DNA of 64,000 bases from Microglena sp. YARC. Its lineage: Eukaryota; Chlorophyta; Chlorophyceae; Chlamydomonadales; Chlamydomonadaceae. Made by a program: the position numbers and the translations under genes. The stretch spans positions 39,876,884-39,940,883 of the forward strand of contig CM039463.1 in NCBI GenBank assembly GCA_022414725.1, written 5' to 3'. Under the pieces are notes generated by a model. The model ran no database searches. It saw nothing but the letters and a program-made list of their open reading frames with translations, and was not told where the DNA came from. Within the stretch, counting starts at the first letter, position 1. Every line of letters begins with the position of its first letter. Shown here piece by piece: positions 40,397 to 49,140 of the stretch.

Positions 40397-41587
40397 ATGC
40401 ATGATACAAGCCACCTAACCTCGGTGGTTAGGAGTTTCCTGTACGTCTTAAGCTGTTGGATATGGGAGTTGATTTTGGCGTGGGCTTTGCTCTTCTTTCT
40501 GTCAAGGAAGTGCCCTGGGGTTTGGTTCCTGGTAGGGCAGGTGTCAAACATAGTGGTGAGGGCCATCCTAATAGGTTCCATAATCTGGTTGCTGAGATGG
40601 TCAAGGTCTAATCCTTTTGCAAGAAGAGTGTGTTTGAATTGGTGGAGGTGGGATGGGAGGGAATTGTCTCCTATGAGGTTGGTGGCATAGTCCCACCAGT
40701 CCCTGATGGTTTGGGTGTGTTCCATGAAGAAGGTAGTGTGCGTTTCTTCAATGGCCTTTCTGGTGGCGTTCATGGAGGCCTTGCTGACGGGGGTGACTAG
40801 TTGTTGGGGTCTAGGAGGGGGGGTGTCAGTCAAAGTCAGGGGTATGGAAGGTAAATAGGGGGGATAATTTGGTGAAGGGCCATGTGGTCTAGGTATCCTC
40901 CGACCTCCCTGGTTTTTTTCACTAATATGGGGCTGGAGGGGGTTGGGGCAAGGGGAGATGAGGATGTCATCGATTCTGCTGTGGTGCTCGAGGTTGCCTT
41001 CCTGGTAGCAATGGAAGGTGGGTGCTCTAGTGAAAGGGTTGGTGGGGTGGAGGAGCACATTGATATGTGATGTTGGTCTGTGTGGGAAGTGGCGTGGGTA
41101 GATCTATCTGAGGGAAAGAGGGTTGCATTCCAATCCCCTCCACAGAGTGTGGTGTGATTGGGCTTTTTGGTGTGAGTCCGATGTATGTATATGCGGCTTG
41201 CCGTTGCTGGGGTTGGTCATGGGGCATGTAGACGCCTATGATGTGTGTAGGAGTTGGGGTGGTTGAGCCGAAGGTGATGTGCACCAGGCAACCAGCCAGG
41301 TCTGCATTGACTTCATGGTGGACGGGGGGGCCTAATTGCTTGTGGGTGAGGATTATGACCCCTCCTTTACCGTGGTTGTTGTCCGGGGTTTTGGCCACAC
41401 TACTGTGGTGAAGGGAGTATTGGGGGAGTTCCTTCTTGATGAATTGGATGAAGGAGAGGCAGGAGAGCAGTTTGGTTTCTGTAAGAATAGCCACATCTGG
41501 TTTGTGGTCTAGGATGTGATTGAGAATTAGCTCCCAGGAGCTCCTCAGCCCTCTGCAGTTGAGGAGTAGAAAATGTATGTTATCCAT
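40397..41587 (-). pseudogene. APE-type endonuclease of LINE, frameshifted
   Basis: The start codon at 41587-41585 (MDNIHFLLLNCRG) overlaps the stop of the upstream ORF. Visible endonuclease/exonuclease/phosphatase-family motifs are the LNCRG strand, PDVAILTETKL (catalytic Glu codon 41479-41477), KGGVIIL, GVYMP, GDWNATLF at about 41138-41115 in a second frame, and HSRIDDIL at about 40983 in a third. All conserved blocks are therefore present, but at least two frameshifts separate them. This enzyme normally nicks the target DNA to prime reverse transcription. Downstream to 40397 a linker rich in basic and polar residues remains open, but no reverse transcriptase follows. Confidence 0.78.
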
Positions 41588-43654
41588 GTAGTAGTCTAGG
41601 GGTGACGGGACATGGGTGGGTGGGTTGTTGGGCGGGTCCATTATCCTTAGGGGTAAAAGGAATGGTTGGTTTAAAGAATGTTTGTTTGAGCTTCTTAGTC
41701 TGTTGGGGGGGGGAGGCTCCCTTGGAAATGGTGGTGGTAGAGATGAAGAGGAAAAAGTTGTGGATTGGTGTTTGTTTGACTTTAATGTTGGGGCCCAGTT
41801 TTTGTGAGTGTTTCAGATGCTTGTTGGGGTGCCTGATATTTTTTGTGGTGGGGGGGTGCTCTGTGTTACAACGTTTTTTCAGGTTGTTGACAGTTGGGGC
41901 GTTGCAAGTGACAGTGCAGAGATTGGGTTGTCCGGGTAGGAGGGTAGTGACCCGGGGTGGTAGGTGGTGGCTGCAAGTGGGAGGGTTGGCTCTGGGGGCA
42001 GCATCTCCTGTATCGCAGTCCATTTGCGTGTTGGGGGGGGATGTGCGATTGGGCGGGCTGGCGTCCTTCATCATGGTATCTTCCATGTTGGGTTGTGGAG
42101 GCATGGGTTTCGTAGGAGTTGTAGTAGGGGTTGTGTCTACAGTATCCATCGTCGCAACGTCAAGATGGTATTGGGGGTCCAAAAACCTCATATCTGCGCT
42201 CTCTTTTTTAAGGATGAAGATGTTCCCATATAGGGCCTGCCAGGCTCCCGGTGTGGAGTCCAAAGGGATTGGCGAGAGGTTTTCTGAGTCTATCCAATAC
42301 CAGATGTTATGGAGTTTTTTTAGACAAGCAGCATGTTTATAGGCGATTGGGAGGGGGGTGGTTAAGTGCAAGATACATTTACTATGTCCTTGCAGACGTT
42401 GGAGGATTTGGTCTTTGCTACTGCCGGGTAGGATCCCAAAGTTGTAGGGTTCATCATGGATAAGGTCGTGTGGGTTTGGGTGTTCCGGATTATAATCAGG
42501 TTGTACGATTCGGTGGAGTATTCCCATCTGGGGCATTCGGTGTGCATGTAGGCCTGCATCATCATATTAGTAAAATTCCCCCTGCGAGGGATGAAGTGGT
42601 TCGGCCAAACACACAGGTCATTACGGGTTGCCTTGAGTATCCGGTGATGTCTCTCCCCAAATTTGAATATTTTTTCTGTGTCGACATATGGTCCACCGAG
42701 ATAGGCATTGATGGCGTGCACTTGGCAGTGGCATCGAATTTGTTTCTCAATGTATGGTAGGATAGCACTCGGGCCCGGGGTTGGGTCTAAGGCAACATCT
42801 CCCATGTCGCAGTCCATTCGTATGTTTGGGGGGGAGGTGCGTTGGGGTGAGCTGACGTCCTCCATCATGGTATATTCCATGTTGGTTAGCGTAGGCACTG
42901 GGTTCGGAGGGGTTGTATCTTTGGTAACAGCCGACGCATTTCCAAGCTGGAATTGGGGGTCCAAAAACCTCATGTCTGCGATCTCATCTTTAAGGATGAG
43001 GATTTGCCCATATATGGCCTGCCAGGCGCCCGGTGTGGAGTCCAAGGGGATGGGCGAGAGGTTTTCTGAGTCTATCCAATACCAGGTGTTATGAGATTGT
43101 TTGAGGCAGCCGGCATGTCCATATGCGGCTGGGAGGGGGGTGGTAAAGTGCAAGATACATTTATTATGTCCTTGTAGACGTTCGAGGATTTGTTTTTTGC
43201 TGCTACCAGGTAGAATCCCCAAGTTGTAGGATTCATCAGAGGAAAGGTTGTGGGGATTGGTGTATTCAGGGTTATAATCGGGTTGTGCAATTTGGTGGAG
43301 TATTCCCATCTGGGGGCATTCAGTGTGCATGTAGGCCTGCATTAGCAAATTTGAGAAATTTCCCGCTGAGGTGAAGTGGAGCGGCCTAACACCCAGGTCG
43401 CTACGGGTTGCTTTGAGTATTTGGTGGTGTCTCTCCCCAAATTTGACAATTTCCCCTGTGTTAACATGTGGTCCACCGAGGTAGGCATTGATGGCGTGTA
43501 CTTGGCAGTGGCTTGAAGTTTGTTTCTCAATGTATGGTAGGATAGTGCTTTGGACCGGGATTATAAGCTGGCCTCGGTGATAGTTGTCCAACCTATATAG
43601 TATTACAAGACAAGTAGGCAAATGAGACTGGGGACTCAGAAAATCACCACCCAC
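41580..43654 (-). pseudogene. LINE ORF1 with two tandem Josephin-like domains
   Basis: The frame opens at 43654 and reads about 375 codons before slipping; a second frame continues to the stop at 41580. Copy 1 shows EKQ-x4-C-x2-H-x2-N (Cys codon 43507-43505) and, about 130 residues later, H-x10-WYWIDS, with the last Asp codon at 43072-43070. This is the catalytic layout of Josephin deubiquitinases (Gln, Cys, His, Asn/Asp; His and Asn/Asp 15 apart). Copy 2, 780 bp downstream, repeats EKQ-x4-C-x2-H (Cys codon 42727-42725) and WYWIDSENL in the second frame. The switch coincides with a G-run of four bases at about 42531-42538 where copy 1 has five. The C-terminal part (42.0-41.6 kb) is Pro/Thr/Lys-rich and unstructured. 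Domain assignment is by motif only; proteolytic or deubiquitinating activity is inferred. Confidence 0.72.
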
Positions 43655-43678
43655 GACCCCGGGTAGGAAAGAGAGGAG

Positions 43679-44480
<802 letters not shown>

Positions 44481-44789
44481 AAACCAGGAACAAACTAGGA
44501 ATATACCAGTCAAAGAAAGGAAAGGAAGAGAAAGCGGAAATGAGAGTGGAAAGGGGAGGGATGCCAAGGTAGGCACTACAGAGCACCAAGCCCAACTCAA
44601 GCAAGAGATGAGATCCGTAAAAAATCTGAAATACAAACAAGGGCACGAGCTATGAGCACCTTAATCTGATGTACTTTTGTTTGTACCTTCTTATTATTTA
44701 TTTATATAGTTTTCCTGTTTGTTATAATTACAATGTCGCGAAATTAATATCACATGATTGCGAGAGGTCGTGGTTTAGGGTCCTCATTA
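44481..44789. other. Spacer between LINE and tRNA
   Basis: About 300 bp becoming AT-rich towards the tRNA. No gene or repeat was recognised. Confidence 0.4.
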
Positions 44790-44860
44790 GCGTCATTCGT
44801 ATAGTGGTTATTATTTCTGCCTTCCAAGCAGAAGAGCGGGGTTCGATTCCCGATGACGCA
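44790..44860 (+). tRNA. tRNA-Gly (anticodon TCC), T-stem one base short
   Basis: The acceptor strands GCGTCAT and ATGACGC pair fully, with discriminator A. The D-arm region is GTATAGTGGTTATTAT. The anticodon stem TCTGC/GCAGA encloses the loop CTTCCAA, giving anticodon TCC (Gly, GGA codons). The T-loop TTCGATT is canonical and box B (GGTTCGATTCC-like) is intact. The length is 71 nt with no intron. The T-arm is CGGGG-TTCGATT-CCCG, so one C is missing from a perfect 5-bp stem. That suggests a homopolymer error or a recent mutation. A T-run follows directly. Confidence 0.88.
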
Positions 44861-44865
44861 TTTTT
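44861..44865 (+). terminator. Pol III T-run after tRNA-Gly
   Basis: TTTTT directly after the discriminator base, the usual RNA polymerase III stop signal. Confidence 0.8.
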
Positions 44866-45630
44866 GCTCGCTGTCCGCAGGTATTAATCGTTGCCCCCCC
44901 GTTTTAGCCCCCTTTCTGATAGCATGGTCGGGAAAGCCACTTCAGCCTATTTGGCTACCCATGGACTGCAGCATCGTACGTACATACGGCATACAGCATA
45001 GAGCATAGAAAGCAAGGACAGATGGCCTATCAAGCCAGAGTCACCTTCACCTTCAAAAGCCAGAATCACCTTCAAAGCCAGCTTGGTACACTCTCATTTG
45101 TCAATGCAGAAACCATTTTGTCCCCAAGGAGAATTTTTCGCCTCCCTAGCCCTGGACTCAAGATACGATACGTGATTGGAGGAGTTCCTACTACCCGGAA
45201 CGAACGAGTAGGCAACCTTAGGCCGGCGGGAGATGCCAGTCCATGCCCAATCAAAAGAGTGCAGGTAGGTGAGAGGGGGGCATGGGGGCAGCCGAGATTT
45301 AATCTCAGCTCAGACGCAAAGCACTCAGTGAGTCTGAGGTAAACAGTCCACGTCCACTTCAGGCTGTAACAAAGACACATGGGAAGTTGGATGCACCTTC
45401 CAGCCATCGGGCATACTTCGGGTAACTGCAACAGTCACCCCCCTCATTAGAATAACACGGGAAACGTCTCCGAAACCAATTGTAGCAAACGAAAACGAAA
45501 TAAAGATAACGCCTGGAGGGCGTAGCATTAAGGGGACCCTCCCGTACGCCACAGCTGGGGAAAGTCACCGTGGCAGACATATTATAGTACGTGTTACCCT
45601 CCAGGCGGTAGGGACTCCTTCATGCAACCA
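44866..45630. other. Unassigned sequence downstream of tRNA
   Basis: Mixed-composition sequence with short overlapping frames on both strands (for example 45022-45342). No domain, splice pattern or repeat was recognised. Confidence 0.35.
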
Positions 45631-45639
45631 GGGTAGTCC

Positions 45640-45895
45640 AAGACGCACGTCCTTGCGTCCCAGGACGCAACATGGGGAGGGCCATTGCGTCCCAAGACGC
45701 AACATTGGCAGGGTCTGTTGCGTCCCGGACGCAGCCTCATAGATTGGTTGCGTCCGGGACGCAGGTTTTGGAAGTTGGTTGCGTCTCACTTCATTACCCT
45801 GCGTTCTCATGCGTCCCAATGCGCCCCAATGCGTCTGATGCGTCCGATTCGAGAGTGTCTCAGTGGGTGGTGCAGGACGCAAAGGACTCTCTCAG
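45640..45895. repeat. TGCGTCC/GGACGCA palindrome cluster, left
   Basis: Repeated TTGCGTCC-n-GGACGCAA hairpins with 1-2 nt loops (for example TTGCGTCCCAAGACGCAA and GTTGCGTCCGGGACGCAG), about 35 bp apart, followed by solo TGCGTCY words. They resemble short foldback repeats. Confidence 0.75.
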
Positions 45896-46053
45896 CCACA
45901 TAATTTGAATGGACTCGAACCTAAAAATCCCCCACATGCCCCCAGGCCCTGAGTGGATGAGCGGGGTTCAAACAGCACCCTAGTCTAAAGTCTAATTTTT
46001 GATGTGATCGATTTATTCTGGTCGATCTCTCCAAAAATATTCGAACCGTCAAA

Positions 46054-46123
46054 ATGCAATCTAGCGGCACGCCCAATGCTCCGACCAAGCAGCGAAGGGT
46101 GGATGATTTTTTTGTTGCCAAGC

Positions 46124-46154
<31 letters not shown>

Positions 46155-46311
46155 GACGCATCAAGCATGGAGAAAAATTGAGACGCAGTGGGACGCAGTG
46201 GGACGCATCAAGCATGGAGAAACATTGAGACGCAGTGGGACGCAGTGGGACGCATCAAGCTGCTGTTGCTGTGGGAGGGGGAAAGAGGAATTTTTGGGAC
46301 GCAACCTTTAA
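46054..46311 (+). CDS. Short ORF with PIP-box-like motif and poly-Ala
   Basis: 85 codons. Residues 13-20 read QRRVDDFF, a full match to the PCNA-interacting consensus Q-x-x-[VILM]-x-x-[FY]-[FY], close to the N-terminus as in many clamp-binding proteins. Nine alanines follow, encoded by a GCT microsatellite. The rest (from about residue 35) is translated GGACGCA minisatellite and is probably not original coding sequence. The start context AAAATGCAA is plausible. It could be the first exon or 5' remnant of a replication, repair or transposon protein, or a chance frame. No neighbour supports a function. Confidence 0.3.
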
Positions 46312-46395
46312 ACTTTACTGCGTCCGAGGACGCAACCTACGAAATTGGCTGCGTCCCTGGACGCAACCTACCCATTTGGGTGCGTCCCAGGAAGC
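46170..46395. repeat. GGACGCA repeat cluster, right
   Basis: Two copies of a unit of about 50 bp containing GGGACGCATCAAGCATGGAG, with GACGCAGT doublets, then three more palindromes (CTGCGTCC...GGACGCAAC). Same core word as 45640-45895. Confidence 0.75.
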
Positions 46396-46609
46396 AACTC
46401 CTGGGGTCCGTTTGGACAACCCTGAGCCCCACCCTTCCCCCCACCCCCACCACCACACACCACCACCTGACCACCACCACCAGCCCACCACCACCACCCG
46501 GACAGCCCCCCTGTTTCCCATCCGTACTTCCGTAGTCCGTAACCTTGGCTCTTGCTGGCCTTTTTGTAAAACCATCTGTCTCAAAAGCCCCTTACAAAGG
46601 CACCTATGG

Positions 46610-46612
<3 letters not shown>

Positions 46613-46677
<65 letters not shown>
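46613..46677. repeat. (TA)n microsatellite
   Basis: About 65 bp of alternating TA with one phase slip. It lies about 240 bp beyond the stop of the minus-strand LINE relic, where a LINE tail could be, but no poly-A tail is evident. Confidence 0.95.
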
Positions 46678-46917
46678 CACTCCAGAAATGTGTTACGTAA
46701 ATCCTGCATAAACTGTAGGCAGGTGCACCCCCTAATCCCTAATAAGTGGTTACCGGTAGTTATCGGCATAGTTGTCTGATGTTAACACTCTAACTACATG
46801 CATGGGTTGGTTACATTCACACAGGCAGATATACAAACAGATACACAGAGAATGGCTATAAGTGTTATGTAATTTTGTGTCGCACCTGTCATGCTAAAAG
46901 TGTTACGTATTTTTGTG

Positions 46918-47265
46918 TCACAATGATGCGACGTGTGGCAAGCTAAGAATGCTGGCACAGGAGGCGATAGATTCTCTGTGCAGCTTAGAGATGAGTTTGT
47001 CTACCTGTTCGTGACTGATCCCTAAGGTGGAAATATTGGTAATAGTTGTGATTTGTATGGTACCAGTGGTACCTATGGCGAAGACTAGGTAGTGGACAAG
47101 GAATCCTTGTTGTTGAAGGATACGTTGGAGCTCCTTATGCTGAACGCTCTTTTCCTGGAATTTGATGTGGTGGTTCGTGTCTGAGCAGTAGCCCAGTTCA
47201 ACTAGGTAGGCTTTTCTTGGTTTGGATTCATGGTCAATGAGGAGGAGATCAGGCCTGTATTTATC
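46918..47265 (-). pseudogene. LINE-type PD-(D/E)XK endonuclease tail, relic
   Basis: Open from just after a stop at 47268-47266 to a stop at 46920-46918, 115 residues with no initiator Met. The order RPDLLL (Arg codon 47256-47254), then about 10 residues, then AYLVELGYCSD, then K-x4-QH-x2-L-x3-L, then VHYLVFAIGTTGTI resembles the restriction-like endonuclease at the C-terminus of some non-LTR retrotransposons (PD...E, a conserved Lys, and a final V-x4-FxxG strand). The fragment ends in a natural-looking stop. Its 5' part is lost or frameshifted. It is on the same strand as the LINE at 40.4-44.5 kb but upstream of it, so it would be a different copy. A stray nuclease gene fragment is the alternative. 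Confidence 0.5.
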
Positions 47266-47356
47266 TTATGTGGCCTACCTAGGGAAGATCAGGGGGTTTG
47301 AGCGTGGTTGGGGTTCTCGTGCGTGGGGATGTCGGATATCGCGTCATATGTGCCTG

Positions 47357-47407
47357 TGACACGGCTAGATGGGTGTTAAGGGTGCATTATCTGTTACCAC
47401 TGAGATT
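47357..47407 (+). repeat. 51-bp direct repeat, copy 1
   Basis: Identical to 48110-48160 (TGACACGGCTAGATGGGTG ... ACCACTGAGATT), 753 bp apart. It may be a duplication flanking the 47.4-48.1 kb segment. Confidence 0.9.
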
Positions 47408-47469
47408 TGGAGGTGGCTGCACGACTGATCAACGGCAAAGGAAGTTCGATCGGCTTACTAAAGGGTTAC

Positions 47470-47745
47470 TAGCTATTAATACGAGTCAACCAGGGGCGGC
47501 TTAGCAAGCTATCGAGTCAAGAGCACGGATGGGCTCTGTCGGCTGCTGGAGGCTGGAATGGTTAGGTGTTATCAATACTAATCAGCCAAGGGCAGCTTTG
47601 CTAGTAACCGAGCAAAGGGCACGGGTGGCCTCGGCTGCTGGAGGGTGGAATGGTTACGTGTTATCAATACCCATTAGCCAAGGGCAGCTCTGCTAGTAAC
47701 CGAGCAAAGGGCACGGATGGGATCAGCCGGCTCACAATAGGCTGA
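47470..47745. repeat. Tandem repeat of 92-96 bp, three copies
   Basis: Copies share GTTATCAATAC, CCAAGGGCAGCT, TGCTAGTAACCGAGCAAAGG and GCACGGRTGG. The CCAAGGG or CCAGGGG anchor falls at 47490, 47586 and 47678. The first copy is the most diverged. No gene was seen. Confidence 0.8.
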
Positions 47746-48109
47746 ATGGGCAATCAAGATGAGGTCTGTCAACAGGCAGCATCATCAACACGACTCGGTA
47801 ACACTAACTGAACGCACCTGAGAGACAAAAGACGAGTGAGGGTTGTGTTCAGCTCGCTGCTCTCTTTCGTGTGGCGCGAACTCATTCATGGCTTAGGGCT
47901 TAAGGAATTGAGATGTGAAATGATGCTGTCCTGGCCGGCATCTGATGCCAACCGGGTTGCAATTGGATATGGGAATATATATTGCCGCAGCTGCGGGGTA
48001 GCTGCGCTTGGCACGTGGTGTGGCACGTGGTGTTCGCTTGCGACAGCGTGTACTGACAGGTTGGCGTGTTACGTACGCATTGTTTGGGCACGCGTTTGCG
48101 CGTGACAGC

Positions 48110-48160
48110 TGACACGGCTAGATGGGTGTTAAGGGTGCATTATCTGTTACCACTGAGATT
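48110..48160 (+). repeat. 51-bp direct repeat, copy 2
   Basis: Identical to 47357-47407. A run of seven C follows here, where copy 1 continues into TGGAGG. Confidence 0.9.
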
Positions 48161-48730
48161 CCCCCCCTTCACTATTGGTAGATAGTGAAAAATGAGAAGT
48201 GGTAACGAAGAGAGTGGTATAAGAAATTTGGAAGGACGGGAAAAAAAATTCCAGTCTCTCCTTCTTGTCTCTAGCTATAGGCTAGCATGTGTGGGTTTGG
48301 TTATGTGAGTTAAAGTATTTATTGTGATTGTAACAATTTCCCCCCCCCTGCAGTTGGTTTGCTGGGTAGGTGTGAGGGTAGGTATCGTTCATTCACTGGG
48401 TGTTTGTGCAAAGATATATACCCTCCCCCCCTGCAGTAAGTGCGATGGGTAGGTATGTGGAAGTCTATTACATCTCACCACATGTATTTCCCCCCCCTAT
48501 TCACGGAGTGAAATAGATGAAAAAGAAGGTGGTGGTTGTGAGAGTAAACAGAGAACCCCATGGAATCTGAAATAGAAGTGAAACCGCATGGTAAAAATCG
48601 TCGCCGTAGATGCTAGGCTAGTCTAGTATCCCTGAAAGGCTATGATGAAAAACCCATGTGTAGCCGGTCTCTTGACGCATATGCACTAGCTACGTAAGTA
48701 AGGAGTGGAATCAAAAAGTTCATTAGTAAT
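48161..48730. other. Poly-C-tract intergenic segment
   Basis: Four plus-strand C-runs of 6-9 (48161, about 48342, 48427, 48491), two followed by CTGCAGTNNG...GGGTAGGTRTG. It lies 3' of the minus-strand gypsy element, where the 3' LTR and its purine tract (G-runs on the minus strand) would be expected. No second LTR copy is available to prove this. Confidence 0.4.
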
Positions 48731-48848
48731 GCAGTACGTATGGGAGTACTGTGCGTAGTACATGTGCAAGTACATGGGGCAGTACATGTGCAAGTACAAG
48801 GGGCAGTACATCTGGAAGTACAGGGGCAGTACATATGGAAGTACAGTG
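48731..48848. repeat. 24-bp minisatellite, four to five copies
   Basis: Units of 23-25 bp of the form CAGTACATNTGNAAGTACANGGG. Each unit has inverted GTAC words and can fold on itself. Confidence 0.85.
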
Positions 48849-49140
48849 TTAATGCACTGAAATAAATAAGGCAGGTATGTCTGGTAGTATAGCAATCAAC
48901 TGCACTCATAACCATCCAGACGGTATCCAAGGTAAGGCTGTCTGAAGAAGTCAGCGAGGCTTAGTTGCCTAGTTGAGCAGTGTCCCCAAATACACCTTGG
49001 ATATCCTGGGCTGCTGTGCGCAGTGGGGTGCCGGGGGTCACCCTGTCAGGTCCAAACCCATCCTGCTGTAACATGGCGAAGATATGTTGTCTGAAGAAGG
49101 GAAAGTTCAGGAGTGGAGTGAACGACCCTGGGAAAGGCAG

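Noticed and set aside
47357..48160. LTR pair made of the 51-bp direct repeats
   Set aside because: The copies are too short and too close, and they lack TG...CA ends, a primer site and a purine tract in the right places.
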